The notes: generated by a model from the sequence alone, not told the origin. Counted from the first letter of the stretch, positions 52,640 through 62,958 are shown. The stretch is DNA of 64,000 nucleotides from Dyadobacter sp. CY326 (GCF_021390515.1 NZ_JAJUXI010000003.1:868001-932000); one strand, 5' to 3'. A program made the numbers and translations.

Positions 52640-53647
52640 CTAGTTCATGCAAAGGGATGACTGCCCGGCGGGTATGGCACTGCGGATTTTGAGGAATAAA
52701 TTGATGCCTAATGGCTCTTGTTCGACTGTGATGTTTTCTGAATGCACCCCGGCTTCTATGGACAGGCGTTTCAATTCTTCTACGCTCCTGTGAATTAGCA
52801 CCCACTCGCCGAAAATCTCCATATAACCTCTGGTTGGGTTGTTTTCTGAGAAATTACCGATCAGGATCTCGCCGCCTGGTTGGAGAAAAGTGAGTAATCT
52901 TTTGAGCGCCAGGATGAAAACACGGTCTTCAAAATAATCGAAAAGCCCTGCTGACCAGATCACATCGTATTTCTCGGCACCCGAAAAACGCAGCACATTT
53001 TGCCGGCGGAAATGTATCTGGTTCTCAAACGGCCGACAGAGTTCACTCGCAAATGCTACGGCATCCGCATCAATATCCACGCAGGTTGTATTAAGCATAG
53101 CCGGATCGACCATCTGATAAAGCTCGAATAAATCCCTGGCTGGGCCGCTGGCTACATTCAGCAAATTCAGGGGTGACTTGCGGCCTTCCAACTTTTCAAG
53201 CAGTTTGCTTTTGAAGAATGCTTTCCGGTTACGGACTGCCTGCGTGGCGGCATGATAGTGAAAGTAGCGGTCCCAGTTTTGGTAAGCCGGGTGGCCGAAA
53301 CTATCATAAGTGTAGATCATGTCGATCAATGCATAATCGCCTGCATAACCCAGCGGCTTGCGTAAAACGTAACCATGAATCGTGTTTCTCAGAAATTCAT
53401 CCTCAAATATGCTTTGCAGAAAGGCCGTTTCCCTTTGACCAATCAGACCATTTTGCTTCATGCGATACAATTGCTGCATCAATTCATCAATAGCCGGATA
53501 ATCATGTTCCTCCGGCCCGCCATTCGAGACCATTCTATACAGCATGGAAATGGCAGCAGACTGAAATTCGAAGTCACTTTTTGTTTGAACAGAGACATAG
53601 GTCTCTTGTTCTGCATTCGCTGGGAATGCAAGGCTGAGCTTGTTCAT
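52640..53647 (-). CDS. Class I SAM-dependent methyltransferase
   Basis: 335 aa. The N-terminal ~130 residues hold a conserved-looking block, LRKPLGYAGDYALIDMIYTY. The Rossmann methyltransferase begins with motif I LLNVASGPARDLFELY, acidic CVDIDADAV, and YDVIWSAGLFDYFEDRVF, then GGEILIGNF. The GYAGDYxxxxMIY block recalls proteins annotated as extracellular factor 3-OH-palmitate methyl ester synthase (PhcB-like); this is from memory. It follows the styrene-monooxygenase-like gene by 52 bases and may act on the same metabolite. Confidence 0.78.
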   Translation of the reverse strand: MNKLSLAFPANAEQETYVSVQTKSDFEFQSAAISMLYRMVSNGGPEEHDYPAIDELMQQLYRMKQNGLIGQRETAFLQSIFEDEFLRNTIHGYVLRKPLGYAGDYALIDMIYTYDSFGHPAYQNWDRYFHYHAATQAVRNRKAFFKSKLLEKLEGRKSPLNLLNVASGPARDLFELYQMVDPAMLNTTCVDIDADAVAFASELCRPFENQIHFRRQNVLRFSGAEKYDVIWSAGLFDYFEDRVFILALKRLLTFLQPGGEILIGNFSENNPTRGYMEIFGEWVLIHRSVEELKRLSIEAGVHSENITVEQEPLGINLFLKIRSAIPAGQSSLCMN

Positions 53648-53699
53648 TAAATAAAATTTTTAGTTGAGTAAATAATGTTTTGGTTACCTGCAACCCATT

Positions 53700-54950
53700 T
53701 TACATCACAGCTTCGGCCGTCGTGGCTTTGTTGGCCAGGTATTTTTTAGCTTCTTCCGCATCATCAAGCCAGGGGAAAATAGCAGGCGGATGGTTGAAGC
53801 CGTTGACAAAGTCGGAGGCGATTTCAGGGTTTTGTGTGGCTGCGCCCAGTACTTCTACCACGTGCGGCTGTGCTGGTGCAAGGAAAATGTCGGAGAACCG
53901 GTTGACATATTTCGAGTAATTCCAGAATTCTTCAAAAGTCTGATTCATCCATTCAATATCGAAAGGCTCATTGCCTCTTGCAATGATCGCTTTGGCATAT
54001 ACGTTGGCCATTTTGGATGCATTATTACCGCCCTGGCCCACGATAGGATCATTTAAAATAACCGTATCCCCCACCCCAAGTACCGCCGCAGTGGAATTGA
54101 GCTGAACAACCGGTTTGCGCACAACCGGCGTGAATGCTCCTTTCAGAAACGCATTGTCTGCGATCACTTCCGCATTTTCAAAAGCCGGGTAGCGCCAGGG
54201 CAAGTAGGTCCGGATCATTTCTTTTGCTTTTTCCAGCAATTCCGAAGCGGTTGTTGCCTCGTCAAAAACATCCATCGGGCCGCCCGGGATACATTCTAAA
54301 AGCACAAAAGAACATTGAATGTCATCTTTTTGATAAAACGGGGCCGTAATGATTTCCCCGCCGCCCAAGAGTGCGTCCAGGGTTATAGAAGTAAATTTGG
54401 TTTTATCACTGTGTTCAAAATCATTGATATGCAGCTGCACGAGCTTACGGGCAGGCTTTTCGTGCGTGGAGCGCTCCTCGTCTTTGGTGAATAACCTTGC
54501 CAGCGGGCCTTTCCCCGAGGAAACGATCACCAGATCAAACTGCGATGTGCAGGCCAGTAGATCGGAAGGCGTTGTGTCACTAACCACAAACTTTCCGCCC
54601 AGCTTTTCAAAAAGCTTGATCCATTGGTAAAATTTCAGACGCTGGTCAATGGATACGCCAGGCTTGCTGGTGCGGGATTTGATGCCAAATGCGAAGTTGC
54701 CGTCGGTCTTACCAAAATTAATATTAAAGCCCGTTGAATGATAAGCGGTGTCGCTCCAAAAGTCCAGGCCCAGCTCGCGTTCCAGTTGCAATGAATCGTG
54801 AAAAAGATACGTAGCACCTGTCGGCTGGCCATTGAAAATTTCTTCTGCTGAGCGTTCCGAAATGATCGTCACATCATACCCGTTTTTGACAAGTCTAATC
54901 GCCAGGTGCAATCCCGACTGGCCGGCTCCCATAATTGCTATCTTTCTCAT
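53700..54950 (-). CDS. Styrene/indole-monooxygenase-like FAD protein
   Basis: 416 aa group-E-type flavoprotein. FAD Rossmann motif IMGAGQSGLHLAIRLVKNGY at the N-terminus, a second segment DLVIVSSGKGPLAR, and GVGDTVILNDPIVGQGGNNA as the FAD pyrophosphate/isoalloxazine contact. StyA-like enzymes epoxidise styrene or oxidise indole with FADH2 from a separate reductase; none is encoded nearby. It begins divergently from the kinase at 55143 and is followed by the methyltransferase. Confidence 0.82.
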   Translation of the reverse strand: MRKIAIMGAGQSGLHLAIRLVKNGYDVTIISERSAEEIFNGQPTGATYLFHDSLQLERELGLDFWSDTAYHSTGFNINFGKTDGNFAFGIKSRTSKPGVSIDQRLKFYQWIKLFEKLGGKFVVSDTTPSDLLACTSQFDLVIVSSGKGPLARLFTKDEERSTHEKPARKLVQLHINDFEHSDKTKFTSITLDALLGGGEIITAPFYQKDDIQCSFVLLECIPGGPMDVFDEATTASELLEKAKEMIRTYLPWRYPAFENAEVIADNAFLKGAFTPVVRKPVVQLNSTAAVLGVGDTVILNDPIVGQGGNNASKMANVYAKAIIARGNEPFDIEWMNQTFEEFWNYSKYVNRFSDIFLAPAQPHVVEVLGAATQNPEIASDFVNGFNHPPAIFPWLDDAEEAKKYLANKATTAEAVM

Positions 54951-55068
54951 TGATTCTTAAAGTTTTAATTTCGTTTTGACAGTGACAAAGGTAATGCCGT
55001 GCGCCGTGAGCAAATCGAAAGAACTCCTTAAAAAGTATAAAAAATTATAAAAATCGGGCTGCGTGAAT

Positions 55069-55097
55069 TTGACGGCAAATGCTGATTCCTACCTTTA
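55069..55097 (+). promoter_or_regulatory. Probable promoter of the hybrid kinase gene
   Basis: TTG (55069-55071), 18 bases, TACCTTTA (55090-55097), one mismatch from TAnnTTTG. It lies 45 bases upstream of the ATG at 55143. Confidence 0.35.
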
Positions 55098-55142
55098 CAT
55101 TACTTTGAGATACAACATTTTAAGTTAACGCTGGCCGCTGCT

Positions 55143-58100
55143 ATGATAACCATTCCCGATTACCGGATCATTGCTGAACTGCATAAAGAATCGAATAAAT
55201 CGCTCGTCCGCGCCGTGGATCAAATCACTGGCAAAAACGTCATTTTAAAGATTACTCCTTTCACCGGGATCGTGGATTCACATTATAAAGAGATCGATCA
55301 GGAATTCAATTTTGGCAGTGCATTTACATTCAGCCGGATCTTGAATTACCATCGGATGCTGCGGCCGGAGAATTATCTAGTTCTGGAAATGGATGATTTC
55401 GAAGGTCGCAGACTGGAAGATTATCTGGTAGAAAATAAACCTTCCGTTCAGGCAGCACTGCGAATTGCATTAGCACTTACCCAGATCGTCGAAGAACTGC
55501 ATTATCTCGGAATCTCCCACCCTGACCTCCGGCCTGCACATTTCCTGATAAATCCCGAAACTTTTGATGTTAGGCTTGCTGATATGACCTGCGCTGTTGC
55601 GGAAGATCGTCCGGATGAGTCTGCATGCCATAGTAAAGGCTCGATTGCGCTGCAATATATGTCACCAGAGCAAAGCGGGTTAATGGATATTCCCGTTGAT
55701 TTCCGGTCGGATTATTATCATTTAGGAGTCATCTTTTATCAGCTTTTTGCGGGCATTTTGCCATTTGAAAATGCGGACGCCAACGAGCTGGTGCACGCGC
55801 ATCTTGCCCGTTCGGCTGCATCCCCGTCAGCAGTTGATCCGGCAGTTCCGGCGATTGTATCTGACATTATATTAAAGCTGTTATCAAAAAAACCATCAGA
55901 GCGTTACCAGACCACATTAGGCATCCGGTCTGACCTTTTAGCTTGCCAAACATGGATTGAAAACAGCAGCATTCCCACGCAATTCCAGATTGGCAAACAC
56001 GACGTTCCTGGCCGGTTCCATTTGGCTGAAAAGCTTTACGGCAGAGAAAAGGAAATGGCACTGCTGCTTGCGGCTTTTGAGAAAATTAGTGAGCGCAATG
56101 AAATGATGCTGGTGTCGGGTAATTCTGGCATTGGCAAATCGTCTCTCATCCGGGAATTGCATTGGAAAGTCGACTCGAAAACTGTGCTTTTTATTACAGG
56201 CAAGTTTGACCAATATGTTCAAAACATTCCTTTTGAAGCCATTATAAAAGCATTCAATGAGTTGGTTTGCAAAATATCGCATGGTCAGACGGACTATTGG
56301 AAAAAGGAAATCCTGGACGCCGTTGGCCATTTCGGGCGCGTCGTTATCGATGTAATTCCGGAGCTGGAAAAGATCATCGGCCCCCAGCCTGTCGTGGAGG
56401 TTTTGACGCCCGTTGAAGCGCAAAATCGCTTTGTGAATGTGTTCACGAGGTTTATTAATGTATTTACCAAAAAAGAACATCCGCTGGTGATTTTCCTCGA
56501 TGACCTTCATTGGGCTGACCCGTCCAGTTTGCGGTTTTTAAGTCGGGTTACCTACGCGGTCGAAGGCTCTAACCTGCTGATCGTGGGCACTTATCGCGAC
56601 AATGAATTAGCAGACGAACATCCACTGAAAGCGGCGCTGAAATCTATGGACGCTGCATCCGGTTTGTCGCAGCTCAGACTGTATCCGCTACGATCAGCCG
56701 ACATTACCGAAATGATCTCGGAAACGTTTTCGTACCCGCCGAAAGTCGCTGCACAGCTGGCGGAGATTGTGCTCACGCGCACGCTCGGTAATCCGTTTTT
56801 TGTTACTGAAACCATTAAAGATCTGGTTGCAAAAGGCTTTGTAACCTACAACACACAGGCTCGCAAATGGACCTGGGAGCAGCAGCGTGTGCTCAACTAC
56901 GCATTGTCTGGCTCTTCCCAACAGTTGCTGACATCCAGAATTAATGCATTAAGGGAAGCTGCGCGACACGCATTGGTCATGGCATCATGCATCGGTTCGG
57001 ATTTTGAGCTGACCATGCTTTCAGCATTGACGGATAAAACGCCGCAGGAAACTGTGGAAGATCTGCGTGAATGCGTTACGGAAAATTTACTTCGGCTAAC
57101 GGCAGAACGTGGCCATGAAAATCAGTTTTTATCCGCAAATCGCTATCAGTTTGTTCATGATCAGGTTCAGCAAGCTGCGTATAACGTGCTCTCGCCGGAG
57201 TCAAGGGACGAGATGCACGTTAACATTGGCTATTTTTTGCTCGAAAGGCTATCGGCCGCCGAGCGTTATGAGCAGCTGTTTGAAATAGTCAACCACCTGA
57301 ACCATCATCCGAAGGTGTTTGCGCTAGCGGACGAGCGTTATAAAATTGCTGGACTAAATCTTGACGCCGGTAAAAAAGCCCGGTCATCGGCTGCTTATTC
57401 GGTTGCCATGGCCTATTTTCAGATTGGCAAAGACCTGCTGATAACAGAGGATTGGGCAGACGAATATCTATTAACATTTACCTTGCATTTGAATCTTGCT
57501 GAAAGCGCATATCTGGCTGGCAATGCAGAAAAGTGCAAAGAAGTTGCCGAAACAGCGCTTGCTTACGCCAATACTACGGACCAAATTGAGCTATATCATA
57601 TTCAGATTCAAAGCCTGATATTTCATGAGCAGCATTTGGAGGCAGTTTTACTTTCATTGAAAGTTTTGAAAACGCTTAATGTCACTTTTCATTCAAAAAT
57701 CACAAAACTGCACACTGCGGCAGCCTACCTGAAATCCAAATGGCTGATGCGCGGGAAAACGATTGAGGAGCTGGAAGATTTGCCTAAAATGACTGCTCCG
57801 GACAAGCTGACGGTCATGCGTTTTTTACAGAATATAACGGCAGCTACCTTCTCGGCTATCCCGGAATTATATCCCGTTATGGTGCTTAAAATGGTCGAGT
57901 TATCGCTCAAATACGGCATTGCACCAGAATCCGCTATTACATTCGCCACTTACGGAGCGATTGTGAACGCGATTGAAACCAATCATCAGGCGTGTTACCG
58001 CTACGGCAATGTGGCATTGAAACTGGCGGACCGGATGGAAAATTCTGACGCGAAGGCACGCACATTACTGCTTTATAATATTGTCAACAGATTGTCGGGC

Positions 58101-60773
58101 GAACATATTGTCGAATCGCTGGACCCACTCCGCATTTCCTACCAGACCGGTCTCGAGCGCGGCGATGTTGAATATTGCTCCTACGCATCAAGCTCATACA
58201 GCTTTCATTTATTGCTTTCGGGTAAAAATCTGCATTGGGCAAAGCATGAAATGATCACCTATAACCAGCTGCCCAAGTCGCTTTCAAAAGGATCTTTATC
58301 GCATTATAATGAACCCCTGATCCAGATTGCGTCCAATCTGCTTGGTGAAACTGACGATCCCGTCTTGCTTAGCGGTGATTATTTTGATGAAGGAGAGGCC
58401 AGCGAAGGCATTTTTGCGATGAAGAATAATTCCCGGATGTTCGTTGCCTTCACTTACAAAATGATCCTGGCTTATTTTTCGGGTGAAATGGAAAAAGGGC
58501 TGACTTACGCCCAGAATGCAACGCGTTTTGCGACAAATGTGCGCGGAACCCATTTCGAAGCGCTTTTTTCTTTCTTTTTCGCACTTCTTAACATTGCCGT
58601 TTATAAAGCTCGTCGGCAAGATGTGGCCATTTTGAAAACAGCTGTTACACATTACAACAAACTCCGCAAACTATCGCGGCATATCCCGGTTAACCTGGAA
58701 CATAGAGTGTTTTTACTAGAAGCTGAAATTTATGCGGCGAAAGGAAAAAGCGAGCAGGCCGCAGCCTCTTATGATAAGGCAATTAAAGCGAGCAATGTAA
58801 ACCGGCACCCGCATGAAGCAGCAATAGCCAATGAGCTTTGCGGTAAATATTGGCACGAAAAAGGCCAGCATAAAATGGCGCTGACTTACTTGAGCGCTGC
58901 TTTGGAAGGATACAAGGAATGGGGTTGTATGCTAAAGGTGCGGCTCTTACTTGATGCATTCCCCGCACTTTCGCAGCCTAATGCTGACTTTTCATCTCCT
59001 TTTGCAACCAAGAATGTCGCTGGTGAAAGTATTGTTTCCACATTGGATCTGGCTACACTAATGAAAGCGTCCATTGCCATTTCGAGCGAAGTGATTTTCA
59101 GCCGGTTAATGGACAAGTTAATGCAGTTTGCCATTGAAAATGCCGGCGCGCAATCGGGTTATTTTGTGTTGGACTGGGGAGGTGAATTGTACATTGAAGC
59201 CCGGCGATCCGTTGTGGACGAAGGCAGCGAAATCCGGAAATCGCGGCTGGCAGATTCCGATCAGGTTCCTGTAAGCATTATCAAACACGTTTTCGAAACC
59301 AAATCGGACGTCATTTTGCATGACGCACTGGCCAGCGATACGTTTGGCAGCGACCCGGTGATTGTTGAAAAGCAGATCCGTTCCACGTTATGCATTCCGG
59401 CATTGAATCAGGGCAAACTGGTGGGCGTGCTTTATCTTGAAAATAATCTTGCAACCGCCGTCTTCACCAATGAACGGACGCAGCTTTTGAAATTGCTTTC
59501 GGGGCAGATCGCCGTCTCGATCGAGAATGCCATCCTGTACGAAAAGCTGGAACAAAAAGTGGCTGTCAGGACAGCTGAGATCCAGGTGCAGAAAGAAGAA
59601 ATCGAGCGCCAGAAGCTTTTGGTGGAGGAAAAATCGAGGTTTAAGGAGCAGTTTTTTGCCAATATGAGCCACGAGATCCGCACGCCGATGACGGCGATTC
59701 TGGGCATGTCCGAGCTGATATTTGATACACCATTAAACCCAACACAAACCGAGTATGCGAAGGGAATCCGCTATTCTTCCGAGAACCTTCTCGCCATTAT
59801 CAACGACATTCTGGACTATTCGAAAATTGAGGCTGGCAAATTCTCATTTGTAAACAAACCATTTCAGGTCCGTGACCGCATGAACCGGCTTGTTTACATT
59901 ATGAAAGTGATTGCGGAGGAAAAAGGGCTGCAATTAGAACTCAGCGTGGATGAAAATGTAAGTCCCCAGCTCATTGGCGACCCGATCCGGCTGCATCAGA
60001 TATTGCTGAATTTGGCTGGAAATGCGGTTAAGTTCACGGACAATGGCGCAGTCCGCCTTAAGGTCAGCATGGTGAGCCGCGATCATGAAAGTGAAGAACT
60101 GCTTTTTGAAGTCATCGACACGGGGATGGGCATTGCGCAGGATAAGCTCGCTTATATCTTCGAAACTTTCACCCGCATTGACGACGATCTGAACACCAAA
60201 CAATCCGGGACGGGACTAGGCTTATTCATTGCGAAAAAGCTGGTGGAAGAACAAGGCGGCACCATGCATGTGCACAGCGAGCTAGGAAAAGGCACTAATT
60301 TCAGTTTCAACCTGACTTTTGAAATTTGCAATCCGGGTGAGCAAGTTGACGATGAAGACAATCAAAAAGTGCTTTCCGGCGTGAACATTCTGCTGGTCGA
60401 AGACAATCTTTTCAATCAGGTGGTGGCTGAGGAAACATTGAAAAAGATCATCCAGAATGTGCGCGTTACGATTGCAGATCATGGGGCAATCGCGCTGCAA
60501 AAGCTGGATGAAGCCCGCTTTGACATTATATTGATGGATGTAAAAATGCCAATAATGGATGGTTATAAGGCGACGCAGGCAATCCGTGCTCGCGAAAAAG
60601 ATAGGCACACGCCTATTCTGGCGTTCACTTCAAATGCTAATCCAGCCGAAGCGCAAAAGTGTCGGAATGCAGGAATGGATGATTACATTACCAAACCGAT
60701 TGAAGCGAAAAAGTTGAAATTTAAAATCAGGAAATTGCTGGAAGCGGCAGCGAAAACGGAGGAAACGCTTTAA
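55143..60773 (+). CDS. Ser/Thr-kinase-AAA-GAF-hybrid histidine kinase
   Basis: 1876 aa. Residues 1-275 are a protein-kinase-like domain: Lys36 and Asp128 (HPDLRPAHF) and Asp147 (RLADMTC) are present, but the usual HRDxxxxN and DFG are altered, so kinase activity is doubtful. Residues ~295-900 are an AAA/STAND ATPase: Walker A GNSGIGKSS (326-334), Walker B LVIFLDDLHWADPSSL. Then tetratricopeptide-like helices to about 1270, a GAF domain (~1310-1460), a coiled coil, HisKA with the phospho-acceptor His1510 (MSHEIRTP), HATPase (NLAGNAVKF, DTGMGI, GTGLGL) and a receiver with Asp1799 (ILMDVKMPIMDG). No membrane segment, so it senses cytoplasmic or soluble signals. The stop is 10 bases from the convergent HPt gene. 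Confidence 0.9.
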   Translation: MITIPDYRIIAELHKESNKSLVRAVDQITGKNVILKITPFTGIVDSHYKEIDQEFNFGSAFTFSRILNYHRMLRPENYLVLEMDDFEGRRLEDYLVENKPSVQAALRIALALTQIVEELHYLGISHPDLRPAHFLINPETFDVRLADMTCAVAEDRPDESACHSKGSIALQYMSPEQSGLMDIPVDFRSDYYHLGVIFYQLFAGILPFENADANELVHAHLARSAASPSAVDPAVPAIVSDIILKLLSKKPSERYQTTLGIRSDLLACQTWIENSSIPTQFQIGKHDVPGRFHLAEKLYGREKEMALLLAAFEKISERNEMMLVSGNSGIGKSSLIRELHWKVDSKTVLFITGKFDQYVQNIPFEAIIKAFNELVCKISHGQTDYWKKEILDAVGHFGRVVIDVIPELEKIIGPQPVVEVLTPVEAQNRFVNVFTRFINVFTKKEHPLVIFLDDLHWADPSSLRFLSRVTYAVEGSNLLIVGTYRDNELADEHPLKAALKSMDAASGLSQLRLYPLRSADITEMISETFSYPPKVAAQLAEIVLTRTLGNPFFVTETIKDLVAKGFVTYNTQARKWTWEQQRVLNYALSGSSQQLLTSRINALREAARHALVMASCIGSDFELTMLSALTDKTPQETVEDLRECVTENLLRLTAERGHENQFLSANRYQFVHDQVQQAAYNVLSPESRDEMHVNIGYFLLERLSAAERYEQLFEIVNHLNHHPKVFALADERYKIAGLNLDAGKKARSSAAYSVAMAYFQIGKDLLITEDWADEYLLTFTLHLNLAESAYLAGNAEKCKEVAETALAYANTTDQIELYHIQIQSLIFHEQHLEAVLLSLKVLKTLNVTFHSKITKLHTAAAYLKSKWLMRGKTIEELEDLPKMTAPDKLTVMRFLQNITAATFSAIPELYPVMVLKMVELSLKYGIAPESAITFATYGAIVNAIETNHQACYRYGNVALKLADRMENSDAKARTLLLYNIVNRLSGEHIVESLDPLRISYQTGLERGDVEYCSYASSSYSFHLLLSGKNLHWAKHEMITYNQLPKSLSKGSLSHYNEPLIQIASNLLGETDDPVLLSGDYFDEGEASEGIFAMKNNSRMFVAFTYKMILAYFSGEMEKGLTYAQNATRFATNVRGTHFEALFSFFFALLNIAVYKARRQDVAILKTAVTHYNKLRKLSRHIPVNLEHRVFLLEAEIYAAKGKSEQAAASYDKAIKASNVNRHPHEAAIANELCGKYWHEKGQHKMALTYLSAALEGYKEWGCMLKVRLLLDAFPALSQPNADFSSPFATKNVAGESIVSTLDLATLMKASIAISSEVIFSRLMDKLMQFAIENAGAQSGYFVLDWGGELYIEARRSVVDEGSEIRKSRLADSDQVPVSIIKHVFETKSDVILHDALASDTFGSDPVIVEKQIRSTLCIPALNQGKLVGVLYLENNLATAVFTNERTQLLKLLSGQIAVSIENAILYEKLEQKVAVRTAEIQVQKEEIERQKLLVEEKSRFKEQFFANMSHEIRTPMTAILGMSELIFDTPLNPTQTEYAKGIRYSSENLLAIINDILDYSKIEAGKFSFVNKPFQVRDRMNRLVYIMKVIAEEKGLQLELSVDENVSPQLIGDPIRLHQILLNLAGNAVKFTDNGAVRLKVSMVSRDHESEELLFEVIDTGMGIAQDKLAYIFETFTRIDDDLNTKQSGTGLGLFIAKKLVEEQGGTMHVHSELGKGTNFSFNLTFEICNPGEQVDDEDNQKVLSGVNILLVEDNLFNQVVAEETLKKIIQNVRVTIADHGAIALQKLDEARFDIILMDVKMPIMDGYKATQAIRAREKDRHTPILAFTSNANPAEAQKCRNAGMDDYITKPIEAKKLKFKIRKLLEAAAKTEETL

Positions 60774-60783
60774 GAATCATGTT

Positions 60784-61110
60784 TCAGTTTTCACGAAATT
60801 CGGTTTGCCAGAACAGGTCAAACGTTTTGGTGAATTCAGCTATGCGCGTTGCAATGAATGCGGTTTCACCATTGTCGACACTTTCCTCCAACTCGCGCAT
60901 CTGTTCGGCAAAGTCGGTCATTAACAAGTAATTGAACTGCGTTTTAAGACTGTGAAATGCGGATGAAAGTTCTTCCCAATCTTCATTTTCACATAAGCCC
61001 GGCAACTGACTGACCTGTGCTGGGACCTGCGCTTTAAAAATGGCAACAAAGCGAGCGACAAGGGCGTCATCACCAGCCATTTGTCTTTTCAGAAAAGAGA
61101 GATCCATCAC
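60784..61110 (-). CDS. HPt domain protein
   Basis: 108 aa. A single HPt four-helix bundle with phospho-acceptor His53 in AFHSLKTQFNYL. It overlaps the response-regulator stop by 4 bases (ATGA at 61107-61110), so the two are coupled. With the hybrid kinase convergent next door, the phosphate path would be His1510, Asp1799, His53, then Asp52 of the regulator. Confidence 0.85.
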   Translation of the reverse strand: MMDLSFLKRQMAGDDALVARFVAIFKAQVPAQVSQLPGLCENEDWEELSSAFHSLKTQFNYLLMTDFAEQMRELEESVDNGETAFIATRIAEFTKTFDLFWQTEFREN

Positions 61111-61805
61111 GAAATAACACGCTGTTTGGAAACCAGTTTATAACCTTCGCCGTGCAGATTAAGAATCTCGACAGAAGAATCCGGTTTGAAAAATTTGCGC
61201 AGCTTGCTTACATACACATTCAGGCTGTAACCGCGATAATGCTCTTCGTCACCCCAGATTCCCATCATCGCCACTTCGCGGGTGAGCACTTTGTTCTGGT
61301 GTTCGCAGAATAATTTGAGCAACTTGGATTCGATGGAAGTGAGCTTGATTTTTTCCCCTGCAACGGTAAGCTCGCGTAATTCAAGGTCAAATTTCGAATT
61401 TCCCCATTGATACTGTTCGATTACAATGGCTTTTTCCTGCACTTTCACGCGCTTCAAAATCGCTTTTATCCGCAAATAAAGCTCTTCCATACTGAACGGT
61501 TTGGTAAGATAATCGTCGGCGCCAAGCATGAGTCCTTTGATTTTATCTTCTTTGAGCGATTGTCCCGTCAGAAAAATGATGGGCGTCGTTTCATTGATTT
61601 CCTTGATCTCCTCAGCCAGCGTGAACCCGTCCTTTTTGGGCATTTTAATATCGAGCACGCACAAGTCAAAAGAATTCATTTTGAATGCGTCCAAACCGGC
61701 TTGCCCGTCGTGTTTCAACACCACATTGCAGCCCTTCATTTCCAGATATTCCTTGGTCAATTCACTGTACTGGACTTCGTCGTCGATCAATAAAAGGCTT
61801 GTCAT
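61107..61805 (-). CDS. OmpR/PhoB family response regulator
   Basis: 232 aa. The receiver has Asp9/Asp8 (IDDE), phospho-acceptor Asp52 (VLDIKMPKKDG), a Thr80 switch residue (IFLTGQS) and Lys102 (LTKPF). The winged helix shows WGNSKFDLELRELTVAGEKI, TSIESKLLKLFCEHQNKVLT and GYSLNVYVSKLRKFF. A transcription factor for the phosphorelay with the HPt gene it is coupled to. Target genes are not evident. Confidence 0.9.
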   Translation of the reverse strand: MTSLLLIDDEVQYSELTKEYLEMKGCNVVLKHDGQAGLDAFKMNSFDLCVLDIKMPKKDGFTLAEEIKEINETTPIIFLTGQSLKEDKIKGLMLGADDYLTKPFSMEELYLRIKAILKRVKVQEKAIVIEQYQWGNSKFDLELRELTVAGEKIKLTSIESKLLKLFCEHQNKVLTREVAMMGIWGDEEHYRGYSLNVYVSKLRKFFKPDSSVEILNLHGEGYKLVSKQRVIS

Positions 61806-62056
61806 CTTTCAGGTGAGTTTAGTTGAGAATGCCAGATGTAAGGGCGCCAAAAATAGAATAATCTACTCTTTTACAGCTGTATTTTGCAAAATTCTTATTT
61901 AAAGGTTTGGCTGGAAAAACTCCGGTTATCTGTGATAGGCTAATTTGAGATTACAAGTCACGAAAACGCATTATTCTCTTGATAACCAATGACCTATAAT
62001 CATTTTTTCTCGACTCATTTTAATACTTTTTTAGAGTTTTTAGCATTTCTTTCAAT

Positions 62057-62084
62057 TTGCACAATCCCGCGACATGTAATTTTG
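62057..62084 (+). promoter_or_regulatory. Probable promoter of the lipoprotein gene
   Basis: TTG (62057-62059), 17 bases, TAATTTTG (62077-62084), a match to TAnnTTTG, 42 bases before the lipoprotein ATG. The flanking 61806-62056 shows no gene. Confidence 0.45.
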
Positions 62085-62125
62085 TCGAGTCAAAAAAGAA
62101 AAAGAATTTAAATCAAAACTCAATT

Positions 62126-62923
62126 ATGAAATCACAAAGTTCTTTCAAAAAAACGATTAAAAATGCTGGTGCAATGATGTGTATTGCAATCATGTCGGCG
62201 TGCAGTTCCAGCAGTGACGAGCCTGAAACTCCGGCACCTTCCGTGAACTTCACCGAAGTAAAAGTCAGCGGAGATATTAGTTCGCAATTAGCATCTTTCA
62301 GAAGTCTGCTCGGTGACCAGCTAAACACAACACCCGGACAAACCACCGGTCGCCGCGAAATAAACTGGGACGCAGTTCCTGATAATCAGACTAACACAGA
62401 CACCTTTCCCGGCGACTTTTTCAATAGTACAGACCCGAATGTTGCAGCCGGAAGAAAGCGTGGTGCCATTTTCACCACGTCGGGAAACGGGCTGCGCATC
62501 AGTGATAAAAATTTCAGCGATCTGGTATCGAATTACAAAGACCAGTTCAATGCATTCAGCCCGGCACGCACGTTCGCCGCCACGGGAAGCAACAAAATGG
62601 ACGTTACATTCAAGGTGCCCGGAACGGCAACTGCCGCTTTTGTGAAGGGTTTTGGCGTAGTATTATCAGATGTCGACAAGGCGAATTCTACGACTTTGGA
62701 ATTCTTTGAAGGCGATAAAAGCCTTGGAAGGTTCACCGCACCAACCAGAAAAGATGACAAAGGATTTTCTTTCCTGGGAGCCGTTTTCCCGGATAGCAGG
62801 GTTACAAAAGTGACCATTACTTCCGGATCAGCGGCAATCAGCAATAAATATGCGGATAATGCTGAAAATGATCTGGTTGTGATGGATGATTTCCTTTATA
62901 GCGAACCGGCTGCATTACAATAG
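62126..62923 (+). CDS. Lipoprotein of unknown function
   Basis: 265 aa from ATG 62126 (MKSQSSFKKTIKNAGAMMCI), with lipobox ending MSACSSS; upstream in-frame ATGs would precede the promoter. The mature part is beta-rich (FTEVKVSGDISSQLASF, TVTFKVPG-like DVTFKVPGTATAAFVKG, VVLSDVDKANSTTLEFFEGD), with the style of carbohydrate-binding or PEP-CTERM-like beta domains, but no family is assigned. Single gene followed by a strong terminator. Confidence 0.7.
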   Translation: MKSQSSFKKTIKNAGAMMCIAIMSACSSSSDEPETPAPSVNFTEVKVSGDISSQLASFRSLLGDQLNTTPGQTTGRREINWDAVPDNQTNTDTFPGDFFNSTDPNVAAGRKRGAIFTTSGNGLRISDKNFSDLVSNYKDQFNAFSPARTFAATGSNKMDVTFKVPGTATAAFVKGFGVVLSDVDKANSTTLEFFEGDKSLGRFTAPTRKDDKGFSFLGAVFPDSRVTKVTITSGSAAISNKYADNAENDLVVMDDFLYSEPAALQ

Positions 62924-62958
62924 AACATTGATTTTTTAAACCTCAGCGTTCCAATGCA

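Noticed and set aside
52494..52805. N-terminal extension of the serine-hydrolase-like protein
   Set aside because: It would place 104 residues before a clear lipoprotein signal peptide and overlap the methyltransferase gene.
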